Assembly (NCBI GenBank): GCA_937916845.1
Contig: CALFSK010000075.1
Coordinates: 1-49,392 of the forward strand
Direction: 5' to 3'
Source of the DNA: an uncultured Lactobacillus sp.
GTDB lineage: Bacteria; Bacillota; Bacilli; Lactobacillales; Lactobacillaceae
DNA: 49,392 nt
The translations under genes and the position numbers were made by a program. Positions 35,501 to 43,518 of the stretch are shown piece after piece; the first letter of the stretch is position 1, and the number at the start of each line of letters is the position of its first letter. The notes below the pieces were generated by a model. It was not told the origin of the DNA. It saw nothing but the letters and a program-made list of their open reading frames with translations, and ran no database searches.

Positions 35501-36346
35501 TTATTTCAAAATTCCTAACCAGTAACCCAGGATACCTACACCAAATAAGGCAAAAATAAGAATAATCGGGTTAACTTTCTTACGTAAGAAATACATCATC
35601 AAAAGTGTTAGTCCCAACGCGGGTAAACCTGGACATAATTGGTCTAAAATTGTTTGGACCGTGGTGACAACTTCTTTTCCACCATTCTGGGTCTTGGAAA
35701 CGACTAACGGGATGTTAATGGTCGTCCATTTAGTTACTAGAACCCCCATTACAAACAGTCCAAGTACCGTAGCACCTTCAGTTAATTTGGGTAATAGATT
35801 ACCAGAAACATCTTTGACTAATGCTAGTCCACGGTTCAAACCCAATTTTAATCCGTACCATTTTAGAGCTAACCGAATAGCGTTAAAGGCAAAGAAGAAA
35901 AGAAATGGTCCCATCCAGGAGCCTTTAACGGCTAGTGAAGCCCCTAATGCGGCCAATATTGGTCGTAAAGTTCCCCACATAACAGGATCTCCGACACCAG
36001 CTAACGGTCCCATTAAACCAACTTTGAAACTTTGAATCGTCCCGGAATCAATATCTTCACCCTGGGCTTTACCTTGTTCCAGTGCCATGGTAACACCAAC
36101 AATTGGTCCACAAACACCGGGTGTAACGTTGAAAAATGTTAAGTGTCGTTGTAAGGCTGCAGCCTGATCATCCTTGTCACTGTAGACTCGACGAATGGTA
36201 GGAATCATATCGACACAGAAAGCTAAACCGTGAATTGTTTCGTAGTTAAACGATGCTTGTTGAAAGTTTTCAAATACGAAAGTTTGAAAAATGTCACGTT
36301 TGGTTAATTGGTTAACAATTTCATCTGCTGAACTCATCTTATTCAC
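35501..36346 (-). CDS. sorD: PTS mannose/sorbose-family EIID
   Basis: A 281-residue EIID membrane subunit. A long amphipathic N-terminus has the family pattern (TKRDIFQTFVFENFQQASFNYE). GLMGPLAGVGDPVMWGTLRP (about 128-147) is diagnostic, and C-terminal helices end in VGILGYWLGIL. It forms the transmembrane complex with EIIC encoded 4 nt upstream. The substrate is inferred to be L-sorbose from SorF, SorE and SorR nearby. Confidence 0.92.
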   Translation of the reverse strand: MNKMSSADEIVNQLTKRDIFQTFVFENFQQASFNYETIHGLAFCVDMIPTIRRVYSDKDDQAAALQRHLTFFNVTPGVCGPIVGVTMALEQGKAQGEDIDSGTIQSFKVGLMGPLAGVGDPVMWGTLRPILAALGASLAVKGSWMGPFLFFFAFNAIRLALKWYGLKLGLNRGLALVKDVSGNLLPKLTEGATVLGLFVMGVLVTKWTTINIPLVVSKTQNGGKEVVTTVQTILDQLCPGLPALGLTLLMMYFLRKKVNPIILIFALFGVGILGYWLGILK

Positions 36347-36350
36347 CCCT

Positions 36351-37163
36351 CTAATCGTCTAATTCGTCTTCTGGCAACTCATCTTCCGATGCTCCGGTTG
36401 ACGATACTGCACTGACGGCTGGTTTATTAAATTTCGGATTTAACTGAACATAAACTAAGGCTAAAATTAGTCCAACACCACCGAATGCCAATAAGCTTAA
36501 TTTTAAATACCCACCTAAAATAAATCCTAAGTAGAAAAATGGCATTAAATATTTAACACTCATCATGTTCATAACCATCGCGTACCCAACGACCACGATA
36601 AAGCCACCAGCAACTGTTAAACCACCGGTTACGACGTCTGGCAAAGCGTTTAGCATGGCTTGGACCATGTGAGGGCTTACAAAAATGGCAACTAACGTAG
36701 TTGGAATTGATACTCTAAGTGCTTGAACGAATAATGCTGAAAAGTGCAGCCACTCAATAGTTTTAAACCTGGCATCCTTAGCAGCGCGATTAGCAGCATG
36801 TTGAAAGGCAACGGTGATTGTCCGTGCGAAAACGGTCAGAACCTGACCGGCGGCAGCAACTGGCAAAGCAATTGCAATCCCTTTTTGAATACTTTGACTA
36901 CCAACAATAACCAGAATGGTTGAAATCGTACTTGCTAATGCAGAATCAGGTGATTGGGCGGCCCCAATATTCATCCAGCCCAAGGCAATTAATTCCAACG
37001 TCCCACCTAAAATAATCCCTTTAACTGGGTCACCCAAAATTAGTCCCATGACACTACATGCAATTAAAGGTCGATGTGTTTGAAATTCATCAAGAACACT
37101 TCCGGCACCAGTAATTGAAGACCAAATAAAAATCAAAACCAATTGAAAAATTGTAATTTTCAT
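36351..37163 (-). CDS. sorC: PTS mannose/sorbose-family EIIC
   Basis: A 270-residue EIIC with about seven to eight membrane helices. Family segments are DPVKGIILGGTLELIALGWMNIGAAQSPDSALAS (split here only for description: motif about 47-80) and FVVVGYAMVMNM-like helices near 190-205. The C-terminus is an acidic tail (EDELPEDELDD). It binds and translocates sorbose with EIID. Symbol follows L. casei sorABCD usage (A-D = EIIA-EIID). Confidence 0.92.
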   Translation of the reverse strand: MKITIFQLVLIFIWSSITGAGSVLDEFQTHRPLIACSVMGLILGDPVKGIILGGTLELIALGWMNIGAAQSPDSALASTISTILVIVGSQSIQKGIAIALPVAAAGQVLTVFARTITVAFQHAANRAAKDARFKTIEWLHFSALFVQALRVSIPTTLVAIFVSPHMVQAMLNALPDVVTGGLTVAGGFIVVVGYAMVMNMMSVKYLMPFFYLGFILGGYLKLSLLAFGGVGLILALVYVQLNPKFNKPAVSAVSSTGASEDELPEDELDD

Positions 37164-37179
37164 TCTTTATTTACCTCAC

Positions 37180-37671
37180 TTATTTGCTAAAAGTTTCATC
37201 GATTTTTTTAATCATGTCCGTGTGGGGATCCGTTTTAATGACTTGTAAGTCAAGCTTAACGCCTAACTTTCCCAGCGCGCGGAATGAATCAACATCTTTT
37301 TGATCCAATGAGACTGACTTAGTAATTTGAGTTTTTCCTTCAGAAAATTGCATTCCACCAATGTTTAAAGTGTCTAATTTAACGCCACCTTGTATCAGTT
37401 CTAGCGCTTCCGCTGGATTGGTAAATAGGTAAAATACCTTGTCGTTAGCGTACTTAGGATTATTAAATACTGCGATGGCTTTGGGAACATCAACAACATT
37501 GACCTTCATACCAGGAGGACAAGCCTGCTTCAATAAAGTCTTACGAATCGTGTCCTTATAAACCTCTCCACTGACGATAATGATTCGATCAGCACCGGAC
37601 TCTTTTGACCAAACAGTTGTAACTTGACCATGAATTAAGCGATCATCAATTCTTGCTAGCGTAACAATCAT
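37180..37671 (-). CDS. sorB: PTS mannose/sorbose-family EIIB
   Basis: A 163-residue EIIB of the mannose class, which uses histidine rather than cysteine. The diagnostic RIDDRLIHGQVTTVW has the phospho-acceptor His14. The following DRIIIVSGEVYKD and GGMQFSEGKTQITKSVSL segments are typical. Its start overlaps the EIIA stop by one base, giving equimolar coupled translation. Confidence 0.93.
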   Translation of the reverse strand: MIVTLARIDDRLIHGQVTTVWSKESGADRIIIVSGEVYKDTIRKTLLKQACPPGMKVNVVDVPKAIAVFNNPKYANDKVFYLFTNPAEALELIQGGVKLDTLNIGGMQFSEGKTQITKSVSLDQKDVDSFRALGKLGVKLDLQVIKTDPHTDMIKKIDETFSK

Positions 37672-38090
37672 TAGAAATCATCCTCCTCTTCAGTTTGCTC
37701 CTTATTAATAACACTCAATACTTTGGTGTATGAGGCACTGTTTTCACTAAGGTATTGCACTAATTTTTCCACGGACATTGTATTCATTTGAGCAGCGGCT
37801 TCAAGACAAATCGGTAACGACATACCGGCAATCACATCGGCTACTTTTCCTTCCAAGGCGAGCGTAGCAGCAGCGTTATAGGGTGTTCCGGAGAAAAGGT
37901 CTGCAATAACTAACGTATCCTGACTGTCAAAATTTTCAATAACGCCTTCCAGTTTTTGAGTTAAATCCTGTAGTCCTTCTTTGGGTAGGAAAGCCACTGG
38001 ATAAAAGTCTGGTACTTTACCAAAAATCATTTCAACGGCACCCTTCATCGCCTCAGCAGTGTGCCCATGTCCAATTAACACGATTTTCAT
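37671..38090 (-). CDS. sorA: PTS mannose/sorbose-family EIIA
   Basis: A 139-residue EIIA. The phospho-histidine is in LIGHGHTAEAM (His8), equivalent to the SHG motif of ManX. DLFSGTPYNAAATLA near residues 84-98 is also family-typical. An acidic tail ends the protein. It lies 18 nt downstream of sorF on the minus strand and relays phosphate from HPr to EIIB. Confidence 0.92.
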   Translation of the reverse strand: MKIVLIGHGHTAEAMKGAVEMIFGKVPDFYPVAFLPKEGLQDLTQKLEGVIENFDSQDTLVIADLFSGTPYNAAATLALEGKVADVIAGMSLPICLEAAAQMNTMSVEKLVQYLSENSASYTKVLSVINKEQTEEEDDF

Positions 38091-38108
38091 TGTCTTTCAT
38101 CCCCTTAA

Positions 38109-38906
38109 TTAGCCCCGAGACTTACCACCGGCGACGTTGATTGTGACACCGGTAATGTAGCTTGCACGGTCTGACAGCAAATAATTAACCAAGTCTGCAA
38201 CTTCACTTAACTTTCCAGATCTGCCCATCGGTGTCGTGCTAGTACTCTTATAACCTGCACGTAATGTATCAACCGTAATGTTTCGCGTGTATGCCAATGC
38301 GTTTTCATAAGAGGGTGTCCGTAATCCTGTAGCTTCCATAATTCCAGGCGCTACACCTACGACTCGAACATTGCTAGAGCCTAATTCTTTAGCCCATGAG
38401 CGGGTAAACCCATTAATGGCTCCTTTCGTTGCTGAATAGGCACTTTGACCTTGAGAACCTTCTAAGCCAGCTTCGGAAGACATGTTAACAATGACGCCTT
38501 TACCATTTTTAACTAGTACGTGTCCTACGGTTTGTGACATTAAGAATTGACTTTTAACGTTGATGGTAAACATCTTGTCAAATTCATTTTCGTCCAATTC
38601 GTACTGACCGTTGGCTTCTTTTTTGTCTACCAACAACCGTGGTAGGTTAATACCGGCGTTATTAACTAAACCGTCGATGTTGCCAAATACATCAATGGTT
38701 CTATCAACCAACTTGTTAATTTGATTTCGACTAGTTACATCAGTTTGAACAAATAATAGATGGTCGTTCTTGTAAGCGCTTTCTTTTAAGTCCGCATCAA
38801 CAACGTTAGCGCCATTATTAATTAATTCATGGACGATTGCGGCCCCAATACCTGATGAACCACCCGTTACAATATAAGTCTTACCCGTTAATCCAAGCCA
38901 TTCCAT
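38109..38906 (-). CDS. sorF: Sorbitol-6-phosphate 2-dehydrogenase (SorF, SDR)
   Basis: A 265-residue short-chain dehydrogenase oxidising sorbitol 6-phosphate, made by SorE, to fructose 6-phosphate. GGSSGIG, NNAG and the YSATK catalytic pair are intact. The ATG at 38906 is chosen because GGAGG lies directly before it. It is so similar to SrlD at 9572 (for example the shared SSEAGLEGSQGQS and GLRT segments) that the two are recent paralogues. It is first in the minus-strand sorbose operon, with a palindrome just upstream of the ribosome binding site and a cre-like site inside the gene. Confidence 0.9.
   Translation of the reverse strand: MEWLGLTGKTYIVTGGSSGIGAAIVHELINNGANVVDADLKESAYKNDHLLFVQTDVTSRNQINKLVDRTIDVFGNIDGLVNNAGINLPRLLVDKKEANGQYELDENEFDKMFTINVKSQFLMSQTVGHVLVKNGKGVIVNMSSEAGLEGSQGQSAYSATKGAINGFTRSWAKELGSSNVRVVGVAPGIMEATGLRTPSYENALAYTRNITVDTLRAGYKSTSTTPMGRSGKLSEVADLVNYLLSDRASYITGVTINVAGGKSRG
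38771..38784 (-). promoter_or_regulatory. Intragenic cre-like site in sorF
   Basis: TGTAAGCGCTTTCT differs from the cre consensus by one base. About 125 nt into the coding region of the first operon gene, it could act as a CcpA roadblock. Confidence 0.45.
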
Positions 38907-38920
38907 AATGTTTCCTCCAT

Positions 38921-39018
38921 TCACAAATGTGTTGAATTATCAAATTATTTATTTCACTTGCTATAGTATCACCATTTTAGGCTTTTTCAACATTTCATAA
39001 CGTTTATGCACAATTGTG
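38921..39018. promoter_or_regulatory. sorF/sorR divergent control region with paired SorR-like operators
   Basis: On the minus strand, TTGAAA (38985-38990) and TACTAT (38963-38968) with 16-nt spacing form the sorF promoter. CACAAATGTG (38922-38931) lies in the predicted leader directly before the sorF ribosome binding site. CACAATTGTG (39009-39018) lies upstream of the -35. Both fit CACAWWTGTG, also found before sorE. Confidence 0.6.
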
Positions 39019-39099
39019 ATTATCATAAATGACTGAATAGCTATCCATAACCATTAGAGATACAATATGCCTAACAAAACACTCTAGGGAGGGCTAGGA

Positions 39100-40065
39100 A
39101 TGTCAAAATTCGACGTCGAAAAAATCAATCAACTAATTAAAATTTCTCAACTATATTACGAAAACGGGTTAAACCAAACTGAAATTTCCAATCAGATTCA
39201 CGTACACCGTACAGAGATTAGCCGTTTGTTAAAGGAAGCACGATCACTTGGAATTGTTAAAATCAGCATCGATACATCTTTTGGTGCTAGCGAAAACCTT
39301 TCTAATGAATTGCAAGAATACTTCAGCTTGAAAAAGGCAATTGTTGTCCCGACAGAACCCCATAGTCTATACGCTGATGACTTAAAACTAATAGGTACTT
39401 ATGCCGCAAACTATATTCAAAAACAAGTCTTCTCAAGTTGTGTAATTGGTTTGTCCTGGGGGAGAACACTTGCTACTGCATTTGATGCCCTTAGTCCAAT
39501 CAAACACGCTTCAGGCGTCACCATTGTACCGATGATTGGTGGCCCAATTGGAACCTTGGATGTTAATTATCAAGCGAATAACTTAGTTCATACACTCGCC
39601 AGTAAGGCTAAAAATTCGGTGTCCTATACACTAGATGCTCCAGTGATGGTTAGCAACTCAGCGTTGCGAGATGAATTGTTGGCTAGCCCAAATAGTAAAG
39701 CTGTCGTCAATTTTTGGCGTCAGATGGATATTGCTATTTTTGGGATTGGTAGTTCTGAGATTACAAATAATCTAGCTTGGCGTGGATTTTATGAAGGCAC
39801 CGGATTCCGTGATGTGTTCAGCGGGCCAACTGTTGGAGATATTTTATCGCAGCCTTACACCATCAATGGTCAAGTTGTTAAAACGTTCAATAAGAATCTA
39901 ATTGCTACGGAATTGGAAAATCTAAAAAAAGTTCCTCTTAGAATTGCAATCGCAGCTGGGGAAAATAAAGCTGAAGCCATACTCGGTGCTCTTAAGCTAC
40001 AACTTCCTAGTGTGCTGATTACAACCGACAAAACTGCTATCGCTATTAAAAAGCTAATGCGTTAA
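39100..40065 (+). CDS. sorR: SorC/DeoR-type transcriptional regulator (SorR)
   Basis: A 321-residue SorC-family regulator. The N-terminal HTH (LYYENGLNQTEISNQIHVHRTEISRLLKEA, positions 17-46) is followed by a sugar-phosphate-binding domain with GLSWGRT (~121) and MIGGPIG (~150) phosphate loops. Family members act as activators, and often also repressors, of sorbose operons with sorbose 1-phosphate as effector. It is divergent from sorF and upstream of sorE, as expected for a sorbose regulon. The start has GGGAGGG upstream. Confidence 0.9.
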   Translation: MSKFDVEKINQLIKISQLYYENGLNQTEISNQIHVHRTEISRLLKEARSLGIVKISIDTSFGASENLSNELQEYFSLKKAIVVPTEPHSLYADDLKLIGTYAANYIQKQVFSSCVIGLSWGRTLATAFDALSPIKHASGVTIVPMIGGPIGTLDVNYQANNLVHTLASKAKNSVSYTLDAPVMVSNSALRDELLASPNSKAVVNFWRQMDIAIFGIGSSEITNNLAWRGFYEGTGFRDVFSGPTVGDILSQPYTINGQVVKTFNKNLIATELENLKKVPLRIAIAAGENKAEAILGALKLQLPSVLITTDKTAIAIKKLMR

Positions 40066-40070
40066 TTTCA

Positions 40071-40102
40071 GAACACCTTCTCACATTTGTGAGAAGGTGT
40101 TC
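40071..40102. terminator. Terminator of sorR containing an operator-like core
   Basis: A nearly perfect 15-bp stem (40071-40085 with 40088-40102) whose apex reads TCACATTTGTGA, the same core found before sorE. A TTTGTT tract follows. It probably ends sorR transcription. Confidence 0.7.
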
Positions 40103-40109
40103 TTTGTTA

Positions 40110-40180
40110 TTGACTAATCTCTCTGCCAAATGTACTATCAGCATTGTAAACGGATTCAAAAAAGTCTTTCACATTTGTGA
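40110..40180 (+). promoter_or_regulatory. sorE promoter, cre and SorR-like operator
   Basis: TTGACT at 40110-40115 and TACTAT at 40133-40138 are spaced by 17 nt. TGTAAACGGATTCA at 40145-40158 is a cre with one mismatch at the expected start point. TCACATTTGTGA at 40169-40180 immediately precedes GGAGG. Glucose repression plus sorbose control of sorE is inferred. Confidence 0.65.
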
Positions 40181-40189
40181 GGAGGAAAA

Positions 40190-41449
40190 ATGATGAACAG
40201 TATTGGCTTACGTATTCATGGAAAAAAAGATATGCGGGTAGAAGGATTTGAACTACCTGAAATTAAAGATGATGAAATTTTAGCAACTGTCGTTAGCGAC
40301 ACAATGTGCATGTCTTCCTGGAAATTAGCTCAGGAAGGTGAGGACCACAAAAAGACTCCTGATAATTTGGATGCTAACCCTGCATTGGTTGGACATGAAT
40401 TTTCTGGTAAAATTTTAAAGGTTGGTTCCAAGTGGGCAGATCAATATCAAGCAGGTGATGATTACGTTGTCCAACCTAACTTAGCGCGTGATGATACTCC
40501 GTTTGTTCCTGGGTACTCATATCCATATATCGGTGGTGACGCCACAGCTATTATCATTCCTAAAGAAGTGATGGAATTAAATTGCTTAGTGCCGTTCCAT
40601 GGCCAGGCTTACTATGAAGGCTCCCTCTGTGAACCACTTAGTTGTGTCATTGCAGCTTTTGAAGCACAATTTCATTTAATCCCTCATACCTATAACCACA
40701 AGATGGGCATCAAACCAAAGGGCAATATTTTAATGCTTGGTGGAACTGGCCCAATGGGGTTATTAGCCATCGACTATGCTTTACACTCTGATGTAAAGCC
40801 TAAGAATCTCGTGGTTACAGATATTGATCAAAGTAAGCTTGATCGTGCTAAGAAACTTTACCCATCTGACGAAGTGAATGTTTCGTTTGTAAATGTAAAC
40901 GGTTTATCTGTTGATGAACAAAAATCTCTTTTGAAGAAGACTGTTGGTGGCGAAGGCTTTGACGATATCTTTTGTATGATTAGTGTCCCTGCTTTAGTTA
41001 CGATGTCCGGTGAATTGTTAAATCCAGATGGTTGCTTAAATCAATTTGCAGGACCAATTCACAAGGACTTTGCAGCGCAGTTGAACTTCTATGATGTACA
41101 CTATAACTTTACTCACGTTGCCGGTACTTCAGGTGGAAATGCAGAAAATGAAGCCACTGCTGCTGAATTAATTGCGGACCGTAAAGTAAACGTTGCTAAA
41201 GTTATTACCCATGTGTTGGGGTTAAACGCTGCGGGTGAAACCACGCTGAACCAACCAAAAATTGGTGGCGGCAAAAAACTTGTTTACTCTCAGAAGAAAT
41301 TCGATCGGATTGAGTTAGCTAAGGTCGATCCAAGCTCTGAACTAGGTCAAATTTTGGCTAAGCACGACGGTATCTGGTCACCAGAAGCTGAACAATGGAT
41401 TTTAAAGAATATGCCTGATATTTCTGAAGACGATATTGAAAACAAATAA
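40190..41449 (+). CDS. sorE: L-sorbose-1-phosphate reductase
   Basis: A 419-residue zinc-type alcohol dehydrogenase-like enzyme reducing L-sorbose 1-phosphate to sorbitol 6-phosphate (glucitol 6-phosphate). Typical features are NPALVGHEFSGKI (~64), GSLCEPLSCVI (~146), and the nucleotide-binding LMLGGTGPMGLLA (~182). The long C-terminal part matches SorE family length. Two ATGs (40190, 40193) follow AGGAGG; the second gives better spacing. It is transcribed alone from its own promoter and closed by a 23-bp hairpin. Confidence 0.9.
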   Translation: MMNSIGLRIHGKKDMRVEGFELPEIKDDEILATVVSDTMCMSSWKLAQEGEDHKKTPDNLDANPALVGHEFSGKILKVGSKWADQYQAGDDYVVQPNLARDDTPFVPGYSYPYIGGDATAIIIPKEVMELNCLVPFHGQAYYEGSLCEPLSCVIAAFEAQFHLIPHTYNHKMGIKPKGNILMLGGTGPMGLLAIDYALHSDVKPKNLVVTDIDQSKLDRAKKLYPSDEVNVSFVNVNGLSVDEQKSLLKKTVGGEGFDDIFCMISVPALVTMSGELLNPDGCLNQFAGPIHKDFAAQLNFYDVHYNFTHVAGTSGGNAENEATAAELIADRKVNVAKVITHVLGLNAAGETTLNQPKIGGGKKLVYSQKKFDRIELAKVDPSSELGQILAKHDGIWSPEAEQWILKNMPDISEDDIENK

Positions 41450-41465
41450 TTCAAACTAATAATTT

Positions 41466-41520
41466 AATAAACAAGTCCCGGACAAATGATCGGTTCACAT
41501 TTGTCCGGGACTTGTTTATT
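41466..41520. terminator. Long terminator after sorE
   Basis: A 23-bp perfect stem: arms 41466-41488 and 41498-41520 around a 9-nt loop, with T-rich sequence beyond. Part of the stem reads CACATTTGTCC, a partial match to the sorbose operator core. Confidence 0.9.
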
Positions 41521-41664
41521 TATCAAGAGTCTATTTTTTCTTTAATGCACGGCTACGTGTTTGATGGGTGTTTATGATGTGAGGTGCACTCACTGAATGT
41601 TTTCCGTGAATAAACTGGGATATAGCTTGGGGAAACCTGCCTGAGTTGTCACAAGGTGGTAGGG

Positions 41665-41931
41665 TCATTCAAAACTAACCTTAACGCGTTTACCAAGTGC
41701 ATGCGCTATTTGAGCGTACTTTGCGAAAGAAACGTTGTCACCGCGTTCAATTCGCGCAATGGTTGCTTGAGTGGTCGAGGCACGTTCTGCTAATTCAATT
41801 TGAGTTAATCCAGCAGCCACGCGTGCATGATATAAGGTGATGGCAGTATCTAACAATTCTCCTTCATCACGGTACGCCGCTGCAAACTCAGGATTTTTAA
41901 GTTCTTCATCAATTAGACTGTCAATTTTCAT
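41665..41931 (-). CDS. XRE-family antitoxin-like protein (HigA type)
   Basis: An 88-residue protein with a flexible acidic N-terminus (KIDSLIDEELKNPEFAAAY) and an HTH of the Cro/CI class (GLTQIELAERASTTQATIARIERG, positions 42-65). The arrangement is typical of HigA-like antitoxins. The start at 41931 overlaps the last codons of the decayed toxin remnant by 11 nt, as in toxin-first HigBA modules. A much longer in-frame upstream start would read through the toxin remnant in the wrong frame and is rejected. The antitoxin looks intact and may persist as an autoregulator or as an anti-addiction factor. Confidence 0.8.
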   Translation of the reverse strand: MKIDSLIDEELKNPEFAAAYRDEGELLDTAITLYHARVAAGLTQIELAERASTTQATIARIERGDNVSFAKYAQIAHALGKRVKVSFE

Positions 41932-42168
41932 GGTCTCTATAACATTCCTTTCTGAGTTCCGTTGCATGTTGTATTTCGCGAACCGGTGTTTTTTGTATTT
42001 TCTTAGTAAAGCCGTGTGTGATGAGATAATCATCGCGAATAATATGAAAATATAAAGCACGCTGAATATTTGCTCCAGCCTTGCTCGACCTTTGATAGGC
42101 AAAGATTGAATCTATGCTAAAAATTTATCATTGCCGTTGGGATGCTTATATGACTGAAATTCTACCAT
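41921..42168 (-). pseudogene. Decayed HigB/RelE-like toxin
   Basis: Reading from the ATG complementary to 42166-42168 gives MVEFQSYKHPNGNDKFLA, an amber stop, then IQSLPIKGRARLEQ. After a frame change and an apparent loss of about 40 codons the reading resumes as ANIQRALYFHIIRDDYLITH...GFTKKIQKTP, ending HEN-stop inside the antitoxin start. These are the N- and C-terminal hallmarks of phage-derived Gp49-like (HigB/RelE) toxins. The missing middle and the stop codon make an active toxin very unlikely. Confidence 0.75.
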
Positions 42169-42462
42169 AATTGTCTTTTTGATTGTTTGTCAGTGAAACT
42201 TATTTTAGCCGGATATTTAGGAAGAAGTGTGTCTCACCGGTTCAATACCGGCGTGGTGGCTAGAATATAAATGATGTTTTATTGGCAACTAATATTATGA
42301 GGCGTTTTAAAAAGCGTGCTAATTTTGCTTGAAAATTAATTCTATAAAAGAAATATAATTACATTAATTCAATAAATTTAAACGGTATATTGTAATTTAA
42401 TTACAACGATGCTATATTTAAGCTATAAATGTAAGCGTTAACAAAATGGAGGCGAATAAGGA
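42169..42462 (+). promoter_or_regulatory. Intergenic region with promoter of the MurNAc operon
   Basis: Mostly AT-rich with no gene. The control elements lie at its 3' end: TTGTAA (42390-42395), 17-nt spacer, TATATT (42413-42418), the palindrome TTGTAATTTAATTACAA (42390-42406) overlapping the -35, and a cre at 42430-42443. Confidence 0.65.
42430..42443 (+). promoter_or_regulatory. Perfect cre before mupG
   Basis: TGTAAGCGTTAACA matches the cre consensus TGWAANCGNTNWCA at every position. It sits just downstream of the predicted start point, a roadblock position. Confidence 0.8.
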
Positions 42463-43518
42463 ATGTTAGGTTTTTCTGTGTACTTGAATCAGCCGTTAAC
42501 TGCGGCGCGGATCGCACAGATGGAAATGATGAAATCAGCTGGTTTTACCGGCGTCTTCACGTCGATGCATATTCCCGAAGATGACCCGCAACAATATTTG
42601 ACGCGGGTGCGTGCGCTGGGAAAGGCCTGCCGGGAGCTAAATTTGCAACTGACCGCGGACGTCTCGGCCGCCGGCATGCAACGGATGGGTATTGATATCA
42701 ATGATACTGCCGCACTAACTAAGCTCGGATTGACGGCTTTGCGAATTGACGATGGCTTAGAGATGGCCGAAATTGCCCGCCTATCCCGACAGATGCCCAT
42801 CGCGTTAAATGCTAGCACGATTAGTCCCGCAGACGTTCAAGCCTTAACGGCCGCAAACGCGGACTTTGACCACTTGGAAGCTTGGCATAACTATTATCCG
42901 CGACCGGAAACGGGGCTAGATGCTGACTGGGTCTTGGCCAAAAATCAGTGGTTAAAGGCGCAAGGGTTTACCACGATGGCATTTGTCGCGGGCGATACCG
43001 ATTTACGGGGACCGCTACACGCGGGCTTACCAACGTTAGAAGCTGACCGCCAAGCCCAACCGCTAGCTGCAACGTTAAACTTGCAGCGGCACCTAGCCGT
43101 CGACAAAGTGTACGTTGGGGATTCGGTCTTAAGTCCCGCGCGGTGTGACCAATTTAAACGGTATTTTAACGATCATATTTTGCAATTGTCCGTTCACACG
43201 ACAACCGCCGCGTTAGTGGGGCCCGTTTGGCACAACCGTCCGGACGTCGCTCGCGACGTGGTTCGGTTGGTTGAAGGTCGCCAGCAGATTCACCAGTTAG
43301 CTCCCGCAAACACGGTTGCGCGCAAAGTTGGTGCCGTTACGATCGACAACGATCGTTATGGTCGTTACGTGGGTGAGCTTCAAATCGTAAAGACGGCGCT
43401 CCCCGCTAACGAAGCCGTTAACGTCGTGGGCCAGGTCGTCGAGGCTGACTTAGCGCTGTTACCGGGAATTGGTAGTGGACAGGCAGTCCAATTTATCAGG
43501 GGGGATGAAGGCAATTGA
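42463..43518 (+). CDS. mupG: 6-phospho-N-acetylmuramidase MupG (DUF871)
   Basis: A 351-residue protein with an N-terminal TIM barrel (about 1-235, beginning [10 protein letters not shown]) and a C-terminal cyclophilin-like domain (about 240-350). It belongs to the DUF871 family renamed MupG. Its enzyme hydrolyses PTS-imported MurNAc-6-P-GlcNAc disaccharide from the non-reducing end. Candidate acidic catalytic residues occur in the LRIDDGLE and [16 protein letters not shown] segments. It is the first gene of a cell-wall recycling operon, with AAAATGGAGGCG upstream. Its TGA overlaps the TTG start of murQ. Confidence 0.9.
   Translation: MLGFSVYLNQPLTAARIAQMEMMKSAGFTGVFTSMHIPEDDPQQYLTRVRALGKACRELNLQLTADVSAAGMQRMGIDINDTAALTKLGLTALRIDDGLEMAEIARLSRQMPIALNASTISPADVQALTAANADFDHLEAWHNYYPRPETGLDADWVLAKNQWLKAQGFTTMAFVAGDTDLRGPLHAGLPTLEADRQAQPLAATLNLQRHLAVDKVYVGDSVLSPARCDQFKRYFNDHILQLSVHTTTAALVGPVWHNRPDVARDVVRLVEGRQQIHQLAPANTVARKVGAVTIDNDRYGRYVGELQIVKTALPANEAVNVVGQVVEADLALLPGIGSGQAVQFIRGDEGN

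Noticed and set aside
41932..42102. Long N-terminal extension of the antitoxin reading frame
   Set aside because: The extra codons overlap toxin remnant coding sequence in a different frame and have no ribosome binding site; ATG 41931 gives a standard HigA.
42235..42261. T-arm-like sequence (CCGGTTCAATACCGG) suggesting a tRNA fragment or attachment site
   Set aside because: No matching D-arm, anticodon arm or acceptor 5' strand upstream and no CCA end; a short chance hairpin is as likely.
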